Shown: positions 44,285 to 54,141, counted from the stretch's first letter. The stretch is 64,000 bases of DNA from DASWJZ01 sp963739005 (GCA_963739005.1 CAVTYQ010000002.1:682001-746000); one strand, 5' to 3'. Numbers and translations are program-made. Notes: generated from the letters alone by a model not told the origin.

Positions 44285-45454
44285 CTACACCGCACGTGCA
44301 TGGAGCTGCCTGTTCAGGGTATCGACCGCGACGTTCATCTCCGTCTCAAAATCCCGCCGCACCGCGAAATCGCGCCCGGCCGCGGCGATTTCGGCGCATT
44401 GGCGGTCATGTGTGCGGCACCAGTCGATCTTCTCATGCAGATCCGAAAGGTCGGCCTTCACTGGGACGAAATGCTGCCATGGCTGCAAGGCATCGTAGTA
44501 CCATTGCCGATAGCCGAACGGCGACGCGACCTTGATGATGCAGCAGCCGGCCAATAACCGCATAAAGAGATTCGACCAGGCGTTCGTGTTGCCGTCGATA
44601 TCGATCGCAAACTTGCGGATAAGCCAGGTGCTAGGGTCGATGTAGACCCCGAAGATACCCGCTTCCTCGAAGCGCCGCCGGTCTTCACCCGGGTTGAGGC
44701 TCTGCACCGCGTTGACGAGCCGTGCGTCGACCCCCGACGACGTTCGCAGCATCAGGCACATCCGCGTGCGCTGGATGAGCTTCGTGTCGCCCGCCGCCAT
44801 TTCGACGGTCGATAGCTGACCGCGGCCTGTCGTCGAGCCGCGCCACACGATCTCGTCCTTGCGCCCGGTCCAATCGACGTGCCAGGCACTCGCGGCGGCG
44901 CGGTACGAATCATAGCCGCGCGACCGATGGAATTCGCTGTCGGGAACCAGGATCGAGGCTGGGTCCGCCGACGAGAAACTGATTCGTCCGGGACCGCCTT
45001 CCTCCCCATCGGACACGTCGCCGACGGCCTCCGAAGCACGCGAGCGGAGGAAAGGATCGATGATCGCGGGGGAGCGTGAACAGAAGACACCTGTCAGCCC
45101 GAGCTTGGAAATTGCACCGCAATTGACGGTGACGACGAGCTTCTGGCTGTCTTTTCGCAGCCCGAGGTAGTGGCGTGCGTGATCGGTGGAGCCGGCGACG
45201 ACTCGCAGGCCGTCGATCGGCGCCTTGGCACGGGCAAGACAGCGCGCAAGCCGGCGCTCGATGCGCCGACGGCAAACGCTCCGGCGAAGAAACTGAACGG
45301 CGGCCTTAAGCAATCGGGACCGTAGGCGGTGATGCGATCCCGACAAGCGAAGCCGAATTCGCCCCGGCCCGCAAGCGATCGATCCCGGCGGCGCAGGCAC
45401 CCCCGCATGCTCACGAAAAGCGTGCAACTTGCCTAGAAGCCGGTTTGCGGCCAC
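44285..45454 (-). CDS. CAP10/Rumi-like glycosyltransferase (GT90)
   Basis: The 389-residue product has the C-terminal GT90 pattern: EIVWRGSTTGRG, a conserved stretch KFAIDIDGNTNAWSNLFMRLLAG, then ASPFGYRQWYYDALQPWQHFVPVKADLSDL. Eukaryotic members are protein O-glucosyl/xylosyltransferases (POGLUT/Rumi) or capsule xylosyltransferases (CAP10). No signal peptide is seen. The GTG start at 45454 would leave only 20 bases to the divergent gene at 45475; a start further inside is possible and would leave room for promoters. It is the first gene of the minus-strand operon. Confidence 0.85.
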   Translation of the reverse strand: MAANRLLGKLHAFREHAGVPAPPGSIACGPGRIRLRLSGSHHRLRSRLLKAAVQFLRRSVCRRRIERRLARCLARAKAPIDGLRVVAGSTDHARHYLGLRKDSQKLVVTVNCGAISKLGLTGVFCSRSPAIIDPFLRSRASEAVGDVSDGEEGGPGRISFSSADPASILVPDSEFHRSRGYDSYRAAASAWHVDWTGRKDEIVWRGSTTGRGQLSTVEMAAGDTKLIQRTRMCLMLRTSSGVDARLVNAVQSLNPGEDRRRFEEAGIFGVYIDPSTWLIRKFAIDIDGNTNAWSNLFMRLLAGCCIIKVASPFGYRQWYYDALQPWQHFVPVKADLSDLHEKIDWCRTHDRQCAEIAAAGRDFAVRRDFETEMNVAVDTLNRQLHARAV

Positions 45455-45474
45455 GCTTCGGTCCGCGAGCTAAG

Positions 45475-47352
45475 ATGGCGAAGGGTATGGGCGGCGGCCG
45501 GCGAGACATCATCGCCATCCCGACTTTCAATCGCGTTCAGCAGTTGGTGGCCTGTCTCACCTGCCTGCGGGAGGCGCGCGGCCTTGAGCGATTCCGCGTG
45601 TTCATCCGCGACGATGCGAGCACCGGGTTCGGCGTCCGGGAGATCGCGAGGCTTATCCCGCAGGCGGAGCGCATCGAACGCAACGCGACAAATCTTGGCC
45701 CGGACGCGAGCCAGCTCCTGCTCTTTCGCGACTGCCTCGACGCGGGCGCCTCGCGCGTTCTCGTGCTCGACAGCGACATGATCGTATCGCCGTCGGTGCT
45801 GGAATTCGCGGAATACGCGTTCGACCGGACCGACGGAGTCCTCGGCCTCTACAATTCCGCGATGCACACCGTCGTAGAGGACATCGATGCCGAGCTGATC
45901 GCGAAGCGGACGCTGGGCGGAGCCGCCACGTTCTGGGAGGCCGAGTTGCTCAGCCGGGTCGTCGAACGGTGCCGTGTCCAAACCGAATTCACCTGGGACA
46001 AGTCCGCAGCTGCGGAGCTTCGCGCCATGGGGCGCAGGATCGTGGTCTCGCGCCGCTCCTATGCCCAACATCTGGGAATCCAGGGGGAAAACAACGGCAT
46101 TTTCGGCCGCATCGACTATGGGCGCGGATTCATTGTCGAGACGGAATGCCAGGCGCGGTTCATGGCCGCCGCCTTCGACGGCCTCATGACGCATCAAAGC
46201 CAGTTCATGCCGCGAAAACGAAGGCGCCGGGGGATACGCCGTCTGCTTGGCTCCCTGAAGCGAAAGCAGCGCGGCAGAGGACGGCGGAAGGAGCAGGCTT
46301 TCGCCGGCGCCCCAAGCACGGCGCTTCTTGGGCTTGAGTTGGGGCTCGCCCGACCGCAACATCCGCTCGCACTCAGCCAGGCCGCTGCCGGATTGAGCGT
46401 GCGACTTTTTTGGCGAGCGGCGTACCGCGATCGCGGCAGCAAGCCGGTCATCCTCTTTTTCAACGACTTCTTCGGCCGCCCACCGGATACGCAGTCGCTC
46501 GCCCGCTACGACGCCTGCGTATTCACCACCGACCGACGCAAGCTCGGCCAGGCTGCGGCGGTCATCTTTCACATTCCGTCGCTAAAGAAGCTCGGCAAGG
46601 TCCGAAAGCGTCCCGGACAACTCTGGGTCGCCTGGTCGATGGAGAGCGAGGTCAACTATCCGAAGCTTGCCGATCCGGCATTCATGCGGAATTTCGATTT
46701 GACGATGACCTACCGGACGTCCGCCGACATCTGGTCCGACTATCTGCCAAGCGAGTTGGAATTCGAGCGGGCCCTCGCAGCGCCGCTTCCGGCCAAGAAT
46801 GCGAGCGCCCCGGCGGTCATGTTCCAGTCGTCGAACGTCGACCGCTCTGGGCGCAATGAATTCGCCCGCGAGCTCATGTCCCACATGCCGGTCGACTCAT
46901 ACGGGCGTTTCCTGAACAACCGACAGATAGCGGTGGAGGATCGTGGCCACGAGACGAAGCTTGCGACCATCGCTTCCTACAAGTTCTCCCTTGGCTTCGA
47001 AAACTCGATCGCTGACGACTACGTCACCGAGAAGTTCTTCGATCCGTTCCTTGCCGGGACGGTGCCGGTCTATCGCGGCGCCGCCAACGTCGAGATGTTC
47101 GCACCCGGCGAAAACGCCTTCATCGACGCCACAAAATTCGCCGGCCCGCGCGAATTGGCGGAACACCTGATGAAGCTCGATCAGGACGAAGACGCCTATC
47201 GGCAATATTTCAGATGGCGGGAGAATGGCCTCTCCGCCGACTTCAAGCGGCTGCTCGCCAGGTCCTCCAAAGGGCCGTTCTGCCAACTCTGCGAAATCGT
47301 CCTCGCACGGCGCCCAGCGACCGCGCGGGAACACCGCCCGACACGCGTCTGA
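45475..47352 (+). CDS. Bifunctional GT2-GT10 (alpha-1,3-fucosyltransferase-like) fusion
   Basis: The 625-residue product joins two catalytic domains. Residues about 10-240 are GT-A type (IAIPTFNRVQQLVACLTCL, and D99-S-D101 as the metal site in VLDSDM). A basic linker (about 245-275) follows. Residues about 325-610 form a GT10 fucosyltransferase, whose donor signature LGFENSIADDYVTEKFFDPF (F508 onward) and GTVPVYRGAANVEMFAP are textbook. GDP-fucose supply is encoded at 61229-63290. The start is ATG 45475; ATG 45487 is possible. Confidence 0.9.
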   Translation: MAKGMGGGRRDIIAIPTFNRVQQLVACLTCLREARGLERFRVFIRDDASTGFGVREIARLIPQAERIERNATNLGPDASQLLLFRDCLDAGASRVLVLDSDMIVSPSVLEFAEYAFDRTDGVLGLYNSAMHTVVEDIDAELIAKRTLGGAATFWEAELLSRVVERCRVQTEFTWDKSAAAELRAMGRRIVVSRRSYAQHLGIQGENNGIFGRIDYGRGFIVETECQARFMAAAFDGLMTHQSQFMPRKRRRRGIRRLLGSLKRKQRGRGRRKEQAFAGAPSTALLGLELGLARPQHPLALSQAAAGLSVRLFWRAAYRDRGSKPVILFFNDFFGRPPDTQSLARYDACVFTTDRRKLGQAAAVIFHIPSLKKLGKVRKRPGQLWVAWSMESEVNYPKLADPAFMRNFDLTMTYRTSADIWSDYLPSELEFERALAAPLPAKNASAPAVMFQSSNVDRSGRNEFARELMSHMPVDSYGRFLNNRQIAVEDRGHETKLATIASYKFSLGFENSIADDYVTEKFFDPFLAGTVPVYRGAANVEMFAPGENAFIDATKFAGPRELAEHLMKLDQDEDAYRQYFRWRENGLSADFKRLLARSSKGPFCQLCEIVLARRPATAREHRPTRV

Positions 47353-47595
47353 CGCGCGATCGTGGCTGGGCCGGTGCCAGCGCGGCGCCTGGGAATCCCG
47401 CGCGCCACATTCGCGCGGCGAAGCACGGCACGTGGAGAGGTTCAGGTTCACGTGATAGGTCACGAGCGCATCGCGCCGTCGCTGATCCAAGTTTGAAAGA
47501 CACCGCCCTGTCGTTATTGTCTTTCGGGCCCGCCGCCTCGACAACGCGTGCAACCGCATCCGCGCACAATTCAACTCTCCATTTGAAGCGACCCG

Positions 47596-50500
47596 ATGAA
47601 CGAACGTGATAATCGCCCGACTGCGAGCACCGCGTCGTCCGCAGGCCTCTTTGCGGAACTCCCATCTCTGCTGCGGCCTTTCCTCGACCAATGCTTTCCC
47701 GTCAGGTCAATCACAGTTGTTAGCTCCGATCCGACGGAAGAAAGCCGCTGTGAAGCGCTTCTGCATAAGGTAGCTCCCGATCAACGAGACCTCGTTCCGG
47801 CTGGTGCACCGCTCCTGGTTGCCCCCTTCGGGCAACTCTCTGACGGCGACCAAGCCCAAGCGCTCCCCGGCCTCGGTCGATACGCTGACGAACTCGCCAG
47901 CGGGTCCCCCGGTAACGATGTCCTTGTAGCGCCCACAGGTATTTTAGAAGCAATGATGACTCCGCTCGCCGAGGACCTCGGGTTTCGAGCGGTCGCGGCT
48001 CTCTCAAGCCACGCGGCTTCACAGCCGGGCAAAGGCGATCACTGGAAATTACGCCGCGACCTGTTTGACCGCGGTCTTGTTGGGATCGGTTCCGTCCAGG
48101 GCGGAAATCTATCATCGCAATGCTTTCTTGCGAGCGATGCCATCCGCAACGCCAATCGTCTCGATGCCGGTTCGCGCGGACAAATCACCATCTCGAGCCT
48201 CGGCCGCAACGGCCGCTTCGCAAACCAGCTTTTCCAATACGCGTTCGTCAAACTCTATGCCTTAAGGCATGGCTTGTCCGCGGCCGTTCCTGATTGGCAA
48301 GGCAGAGATCTATTCGATCTAAGAGACGCGTTCAGCGCCGGCATCACGCTACCACGGTTGGAGTTCGCAGCCTTCAAGGACAGCGATCGCCGGTTATGGG
48401 AAGTTCGTGACCCACCGATCGACATCGACGTTCTGGGTTACTTCCAGGAGATACCGGAGTGCTGGCGACCGCATAGATCCTTGCTGCGGAGCATGTTTGC
48501 TCTCCCAGTTGAGCGGCAAGATTCCCTCGATGCGTGGCGCGATGATTTGACGATAGGCGGGCAGCGGACGCTCGTCGCTGCTCACGTCCGCCGGACGGAC
48601 TACCGAGACAGCGATCTGCCCTATTTTCGTATTGTTCCTGACGCGTGGTATCTGAGTTGGTTGCGCACCATCTGGCCAACGCTCCGTGAGCCGTTGCTAT
48701 TCGTCGCGACAGACGAACCCGATCAAGTCCTATCGATCTTCGAGGAGTTCGCGCCTATCTCGACGCTCGACTGGCCGGCCACGCAACTTCCCGAGCACGT
48801 TCGCGATTTTGAGGTTCTCCGTCGCGCGGACTACTTGGCGATTTGCAACAGCAGTTTTTCTCGCATGGCGGCCATTCTCGCGCCAGCAAATCAGAGATGC
48901 TTCCTGCCGTCGTTTCCGGAGCAACGCCTCGTCCCTTACGAGCCCTGGATCGATCCGGGTTTCTGGGCGCGCTTCGCCGACCCCTCCCCCGACAGCGAAG
49001 ATCACGAGCGGACCGCGCGCGGTGACGAAGATGCGGAGTTCCAGACTCGGCCGGCGACATATTTCGACGTCACCGACCTCCTTCTTTACCTGTTAGACCA
49101 CCCCACGCTTTCGGGAATCCAGCGTGTGCAATGTGAGATTGTGCGCAATCTCCCGGCACTCCCCGAAGTCGATCCGGTGCACTTTGCCATTGTAAAGGAC
49201 GGCGGCCTCGCCACGATCGAGCCCGCCTCATTGCTGAACACGCTTGATCGCTTCCGCTCGGACCCCGCGTTCGGCGTGCGCAGCAACGTTCGCGCGCTAT
49301 TCGAGAGCGCATCACCATGCATCGCCCGGCCCGGCGACGTATTTGTCGCGACAGGGGCGTTCTGGGCCGTCGGCGGAATGGGAAAACTCGTCCAGGAGCT
49401 GAAAAATTCAGGAGTGGCCATCGGGCTATTCGTTCACGACATCATCCCAATTTCCCACCCGGAATATTTCCACAGGCGCGCCGTCAAGATTTTCGTGAAG
49501 GCTGCGGTGGAAGTGCTGGGCTTAGCCGACTTCATCCTCACATCTTCGAACTACAACAAAACCTCGCTCGCCAAGTACCGGTCGGCGAGAGGGCTGAAAA
49601 CCATCCCGATCGATGTCGTTCCACTCGCCCATGAGCTTTCAAGGCCGGTAAACCCCGCGTCCGAGATCGGCGATGTCATTGCTGGCCTAGCCGAGACGGA
49701 GTTCGTGCTCTGCGTGGGCACGATCGAAGTGCGAAAGAACCCAGCCTACCTGTTAAATATCTGGAAGCTGATGGTGCAATCCGGTCGGGCAAATATCCCG
49801 ACTCTGGTGTTTGCGGGACGTAACGGCTGGCTCGTTCGGGACTTTATTGAACAGCTTAAGGCCTGCGACTACCTCGATGGCAGGATCGCGCTTCTGCACG
49901 ACGTCACCGATCCGGAACTCGACGTCCTTTACCGAAGATGTTTGCTGACGATGTCTCCCAGCTTCGACGAAGGATGGGGGCTGCCTGTGGGCGAAAGCCT
50001 GGCCTATGGCAAGGTTTGCATCGCTTCCGCCGTAGGCGGCATTCCCGAGGTCGGCGGCAGATTTGTGGACTACGTCGACCCCTACAATGCCTACAGCGGA
50101 CTTGAACAGCTGCTGCGCTATTTGGACGATCCCAAGCTGCGGCGACGGCGCGAAACAACGATCGCGCGGCACTTCGAGTTGCGGTCGTGGCAGCAATTTG
50201 CGGGCGACGTCTTCAGATCGGCTCGGACACTGGTACAGGAGCGGCCCCGGTTTGAAGGTATTGCGGCGATCACTCTGCCGCCTAACAGGTTTCTCGCCAT
50301 CAGCAACAGCGCGGAGACGATTGCCGGGGATGCGATGGACGGGGCCTTATCTGCAGAAGTGGCCTGCATTTCAGGCTGGCAGCCTCCCGAGATCGACGGC
50401 GTGTGGGCGGACGAGCCGGTGTCAATTCTTCGATTCCGCGCCGCGGCGGCCGTAGGATCGAATATCCACCTGATTTTGCGACTGGCGACAGCCAGCGAAA

Positions 50501-51981
50501 ATGACCTCCACCTTCGTATTGTGTCAGGCTCTGGGGCACAGACATTCGTCTCGCTTGCCGGCGAAACGGGCAAAGTGGCAATTTTGCCGTGCGAGGTTGA
50601 GCCTGGAAACTTAGTAACGGCGTGCTTCTCGCTGGCGCTGGCCAGCGATGAACATCTGGCTGATCCGCCCTATTGGAAGCTCAAAGGCTTTCTCTGCATC
50701 CAGCCCGACCTCCTCGTAGCCGAGACCGTCGAAGAGCCTCTTGCGAAGGCCGCACCGGTGGCGGCGGAGCTGCTCGCATCGGCGCCCCCGCCTCCTCAAC
50801 GGAAGCATCCAACGCCACCTAACGACCGAATCGAAGTGGCCGCCACGCAACTGGACAAAGACCATTGCGCCCTATCGTTCGATGCCTTCTTGCGATCGAC
50901 CGATTCATACTGGCCCGCGGCTTCGGGCTCCTCCACCTATCGCGACGCTCCGATATTCGCCGAGCGCGCCGACAGAGACCTTTTCTACACGCGACACCGC
51001 AACGCCAATATCGCTCGGGTGGGAGACGTTGCCGACAGAATCACGGTCCACCGACGCAGCAATCAATTCGTCTCGATGTCGAGATTCTCCGAAGGCGCAG
51101 TCTTCGATGAAGGGGGCATATCGAGGGAATTGGGTTATGTTCTCAGCGCCCCGCCGGATACGCCGTGGCTGAGGCGAGATGCGGACGGCCTGCGGATATG
51201 CGATAGGTCGCTCGCTGCCGCACCGTATTACGATGGCTCTTACCTCGTCTTCTACAATGGCAATCTTCACAATTATTACCACTGGCTGGCGGAGGGGATC
51301 TTATCCCTCGACACCCTGACGCAGGCGTTGGATTCATATTCGGGCTTGAACATTGCGCTGCCGAAATCAATAGACATCAACGCGGTTTTCGATCACCGGG
51401 CGATGCTTCGGGCGCTCGGGTTCGACGACATTCCCACCGTCGAGATTGCAGCGGGCCTGATCAAGGTCCGGGAAGCGATCTGGATAGAGAACGGCGACTT
51501 CATCGAGGAAGTACCGCCGTCATATCTTAGGAATTTTCAGCAGCGCACTGCCGCCAAATACGCGCCCATCCGTGGCCCGCGAAACCGACGCCTTCTGATA
51601 GAACGCAAGGGCCCGACACGAGTAATCCGCAACTTCGGGCGTCTACAGGCATTCCTCTCCGAACGTGGGTTCGAAACCGTAAGCCTCGAAGGCATGGGTA
51701 TCGAGGAACAGATCTTGCTGTTCCAACAGGCTGAGTTCGTCGTCGGAGCGCACGGCGCGGGACTCACGAATCTCCTTTTTTGCGAACCCGGAACCAAGGT
51801 CATTGAGTTCATGCCATCCGCCGAAATGCGGCCATTCTTCTGGATCATTTCGGAGAAACTGAATCTGGTGCACGCGATGCAATTTTGCGCCGGCGTTGGA
51901 GGCGAAGGTTTTCAAGCCTCTCTCGATGTCGACATCGACAAACTCCAGGCGCTGTACCGCATGATTGAAGCGCATCGTTGA
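47596..51981 (+). CDS. Giant GT11-GT4-GT61 triple glycosyltransferase
   Basis: The 1461-residue product contains three recognisable glycosyltransferase domains. About 195-470: GT11 fucosyltransferase (GRFANQLFQYAF at 206; HVRRTDY at 330; NSSF at 418). About 500-880: GT4 (HDIIPISHPEYF, VLCVGTIEVRKNP, and FDEGWGLPVGES with the E792-x7-E800 donor motif). About 1100-1461: GT61 (H1225 in HNYYHWLAEG, RRLLIERKG, GAHGAGLTNLLF at 1384). Residues 1-190 are of unknown type; 890-1090 looks like a beta-sandwich. It is cytoplasmic with no membrane anchor. Base composition is somewhat lower in G+C than in the flanking housekeeping genes, consistent with transfer. Confidence 0.9.
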   Translation: MNERDNRPTASTASSAGLFAELPSLLRPFLDQCFPVRSITVVSSDPTEESRCEALLHKVAPDQRDLVPAGAPLLVAPFGQLSDGDQAQALPGLGRYADELASGSPGNDVLVAPTGILEAMMTPLAEDLGFRAVAALSSHAASQPGKGDHWKLRRDLFDRGLVGIGSVQGGNLSSQCFLASDAIRNANRLDAGSRGQITISSLGRNGRFANQLFQYAFVKLYALRHGLSAAVPDWQGRDLFDLRDAFSAGITLPRLEFAAFKDSDRRLWEVRDPPIDIDVLGYFQEIPECWRPHRSLLRSMFALPVERQDSLDAWRDDLTIGGQRTLVAAHVRRTDYRDSDLPYFRIVPDAWYLSWLRTIWPTLREPLLFVATDEPDQVLSIFEEFAPISTLDWPATQLPEHVRDFEVLRRADYLAICNSSFSRMAAILAPANQRCFLPSFPEQRLVPYEPWIDPGFWARFADPSPDSEDHERTARGDEDAEFQTRPATYFDVTDLLLYLLDHPTLSGIQRVQCEIVRNLPALPEVDPVHFAIVKDGGLATIEPASLLNTLDRFRSDPAFGVRSNVRALFESASPCIARPGDVFVATGAFWAVGGMGKLVQELKNSGVAIGLFVHDIIPISHPEYFHRRAVKIFVKAAVEVLGLADFILTSSNYNKTSLAKYRSARGLKTIPIDVVPLAHELSRPVNPASEIGDVIAGLAETEFVLCVGTIEVRKNPAYLLNIWKLMVQSGRANIPTLVFAGRNGWLVRDFIEQLKACDYLDGRIALLHDVTDPELDVLYRRCLLTMSPSFDEGWGLPVGESLAYGKVCIASAVGGIPEVGGRFVDYVDPYNAYSGLEQLLRYLDDPKLRRRRETTIARHFELRSWQQFAGDVFRSARTLVQERPRFEGIAAITLPPNRFLAISNSAETIAGDAMDGALSAEVACISGWQPPEIDGVWADEPVSILRFRAAAAVGSNIHLILRLATASENDLHLRIVSGSGAQTFVSLAGETGKVAILPCEVEPGNLVTACFSLALASDEHLADPPYWKLKGFLCIQPDLLVAETVEEPLAKAAPVAAELLASAPPPPQRKHPTPPNDRIEVAATQLDKDHCALSFDAFLRSTDSYWPAASGSSTYRDAPIFAERADRDLFYTRHRNANIARVGDVADRITVHRRSNQFVSMSRFSEGAVFDEGGISRELGYVLSAPPDTPWLRRDADGLRICDRSLAAAPYYDGSYLVFYNGNLHNYYHWLAEGILSLDTLTQALDSYSGLNIALPKSIDINAVFDHRAMLRALGFDDIPTVEIAAGLIKVREAIWIENGDFIEEVPPSYLRNFQQRTAAKYAPIRGPRNRRLLIERKGPTRVIRNFGRLQAFLSERGFETVSLEGMGIEEQILLFQQAEFVVGAHGAGLTNLLFCEPGTKVIEFMPSAEMRPFFWIISEKLNLVHAMQFCAGVGGEGFQASLDVDIDKLQALYRMIEAHR

Positions 51982-52029
51982 AGTTCATTGTCGGGAGTGG
52001 ACCGAGGACTCCGCGTTGCGCGATGCAAC

Positions 52030-52617
52030 CTAAATGGCGGGGCCTTCGCTCGCTTTCTCGAGCTTCTCCAGCGTCTCGCGCACCTGATCGAGCTGCGGGT
52101 TGATTTCGAGCGCCCGCTTGAAGACGCGGATCGCCTCGGGTGTGCGATCGAGCGCCTCAAGGATCATCCCGAAGCCCGCCAGCGCTCCGAAATGGCGCGG
52201 CTGCAAGGCGAGCGTCGAGCGGATATCGGCAAGCGAGTCGGAGTAGTCTTCCATCAGGTAGTAGACCGTCGCGCGCTTGTTCCAGGCCTCGGCGAAGTCC
52301 GGCTTGATGACGATGATCTGGTCGAGCACGTCGAGCGCCAGCGGATAGTTCTTCGCGTCGATCGCCTCGGTCGCCCAGGAGAGGAGGAGGTCCGCCGTCG
52401 GGCTTCCAGAATGGCTGAAGCGGCGCAGGATCTCCTGCTCGATGCGCGCGCCGGCCGGGCTCCCGGCGTTGTCCTTCAGCTTGGTGAAGAGGTCGTCGAG
52501 CGAAAGATCGGCGATGATGCGCTGGGTCAGGATCGGCGGCGCGCCGTCGATCTCCGCGCGCGCCGGGACGGCGGCGAGAAGCACGACCAGCGAAACGGCA
52601 AGCAAGTGCCGACTCAT
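52030..52617 (-). CDS. Secreted TPR protein
   Basis: The 195-residue product has a Sec signal peptide (ending VPARA-EI, about residue 21) followed by an alpha-helical region with three TPR units (AEAWNKRATVYYLMEDYSDSL, ALAGFGMILEALDRTPEAI) and a C-terminal capping helix. Probably periplasmic; the partner is unknown. It converges on the giant glycosyltransferase with 48 bases between the stops, and lies downstream of rpmJ on the same strand. Confidence 0.85.
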   Translation of the reverse strand: MSRHLLAVSLVVLLAAVPARAEIDGAPPILTQRIIADLSLDDLFTKLKDNAGSPAGARIEQEILRRFSHSGSPTADLLLSWATEAIDAKNYPLALDVLDQIIVIKPDFAEAWNKRATVYYLMEDYSDSLADIRSTLALQPRHFGALAGFGMILEALDRTPEAIRVFKRALEINPQLDQVRETLEKLEKASEGPAI

Positions 52618-52698
52618 GTGGGAAGCGTATGCTCCCCCGCCGATCGCGTCAAAACACGATATGTGGGATCGGGCGCGCCCGCCCGCGGCCTTTCGGCG

Positions 52699-52824
52699 CT
52701 AGCCCTGGCGCGCCTTGTAGCGCTTCTGCAGCTTGTTAATGATGTAGACGCGGCCCTTGCGGCGAACCAGGCGGTTTCCGCGGTGCCGGGCCCGGAGCGA
52801 CCGGAGCGAGTTCTTGATCTTCAT
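52699..52824 (-). CDS. rpmJ: 50S ribosomal protein L36 (bL36, zinc-free type)
   Basis: The 41-residue basic protein reads MKIKNSLRSLRARHRGNRLV at its N-terminus and RRKGRVYIINKLQKRYKARQG at its end, the alphaproteobacterial L36 type that lacks the zinc-binding Cys/His ligands. ATG 52824 gives exactly the expected family length; the upstream in-frame extension is not conserved-looking. Confidence 0.95.
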   Translation of the reverse strand: MKIKNSLRSLRARHRGNRLVRRKGRVYIINKLQKRYKARQG

Positions 52825-52923
52825 GAGTTTTTCCCCGCGCCGCGGGCGCGCCAAAAATCCAAGGGGCGCAAATAGGGAGGACACGGCCGATTTGTCAATG
52901 GCGGGCGCCGGGTAGCGGCCCAC

Positions 52924-52943
52924 AACCGGCCGCCGGCCCGGTT
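52924..52943 (-). terminator. Hairpin at the end of the choXWV operon
   Basis: On the minus strand the bases AACCGG, eight loop bases and CCGGTT form a perfect six-pair stem that begins in the stop codon of choV. There is no T-tract, so a Rho-independent role is uncertain, but the position fits the end of the choline transporter transcript before rpmJ. Confidence 0.4.
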
Positions 52944-54136
52944 CAAAGCGCCGTCGGTGTCTTTCCTTCCGGCCGCATCTGCAGGCAGCGGAAGAGGTCC
53001 TCGTCGCGGATCAGTCCGCTGATCTGACCAGCCTCGCGCACCGCGAATGGTCCCGTATGCTTGAGGCGCGCGTCGATCAGCGCCCTGAGCGGCGTCTCCC
53101 TTTGGACCGTGATGAAGGCGCGATGCGGAGCGCTCTCCACGTCCTCCAGCGGCACCACCGGCATGTCGATCCCATCGCGCTTTCCCTGTCCATCCGCGGT
53201 CAACGTCAGTTCCTCGTCGATCCGGGCCTCGCCGTCGACCCCGGTGCGCGGCAGCGCGGCGAACGGCGTCATGATCTCCTGCGCTCGGAGCACGTTCAGC
53301 GGATTCATGTGGGCGACGAAATCGCGCACGTAGTCGCTCGAGGGATTGAGCACGATATCCTGTGGCGACCCGACCTGCACGATCTCGCCGCCTTCCATGA
53401 TGGCGATGCGCGAGCCGAGCTTCAGCGCTTCGTCAAGGTCATGGCTGACGAAGATGATGGTGCGGTTGAGCTTGCTCTGGAGCTCCAGGAGCTCGTCCTG
53501 GAGCCGCACGCGGATGAGCGGATCGAGCGCCGAGAAGGGCTCGTCCATCAGGAGGATCGGCGCCTCGGTGGCAAAGGCGCGGGCGAGGCCGACGCGCTGC
53601 TGCATGCCGCCGGAGAGCTCGTGCACGCGCTTGTCGCCCCAGCCGGTGAGGCCGACAAGATCGAGCTGCGCGCGCACCCGCTCCGTCCGCTTGGCGCGCG
53701 AGAGACCGTCAAGCTCAAGCCCCAGGGCGACGTTGTCGTTGACCGTGCGCCAGGGCAGCAGCGCGAACTGCTGGAACACCATGGCCACCCGCCGACGCCG
53801 GAGCTTCCTCAGTTGCCCGGCCGAGCAGCTGTGCACCTCCACGTGCTCGTTGCCGTCGAAGACGGTCACGCTCCCGCGGACGATCTTGTTGAGGGCGTTC
53901 ACGGAGCGAAGCAATGTCGACTTGCCTGACCCCGAAAGGCCCATGAGGACCACGATCTCGCCCTCGTAGACCGACAAGCTGGCGTGCTTCACGCCGACGA
54001 TCTGGCCCGTATCGGCCACGATCTCGGCGCGGCTCTTGCCTTGGTCGATCAGCGTCAGCGCGCTTTTCGGATCGACGCCGAAGACGATGTCCACGTCCTT
54101 GAAGCAAACGACCTCGCGGGCGGCGGCTTGGTCCAT
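52943..54136 (-). CDS. choV: Choline ABC transporter, ATP-binding subunit
   Basis: The 397-residue product has the ABC ATPase core (Walker A GLSGSGKST, signature LSGGMQQRV, Walker B ILLMDEP), an N-terminal extension typical of glycine betaine/choline ATPases (ALTLIDQGKSRAEI), and a C-terminal CBS-like regulatory region (about 275-390). Order and spacing choX-choW-choV match the rhizobial choline uptake operon. Six bases separate it from choW. Confidence 0.93.
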   Translation of the reverse strand: MDQAAAREVVCFKDVDIVFGVDPKSALTLIDQGKSRAEIVADTGQIVGVKHASLSVYEGEIVVLMGLSGSGKSTLLRSVNALNKIVRGSVTVFDGNEHVEVHSCSAGQLRKLRRRRVAMVFQQFALLPWRTVNDNVALGLELDGLSRAKRTERVRAQLDLVGLTGWGDKRVHELSGGMQQRVGLARAFATEAPILLMDEPFSALDPLIRVRLQDELLELQSKLNRTIIFVSHDLDEALKLGSRIAIMEGGEIVQVGSPQDIVLNPSSDYVRDFVAHMNPLNVLRAQEIMTPFAALPRTGVDGEARIDEELTLTADGQGKRDGIDMPVVPLEDVESAPHRAFITVQRETPLRALIDARLKHTGPFAVREAGQISGLIRDEDLFRCLQMRPEGKTPTAL

Positions 54137-54141
54137 CGCCG

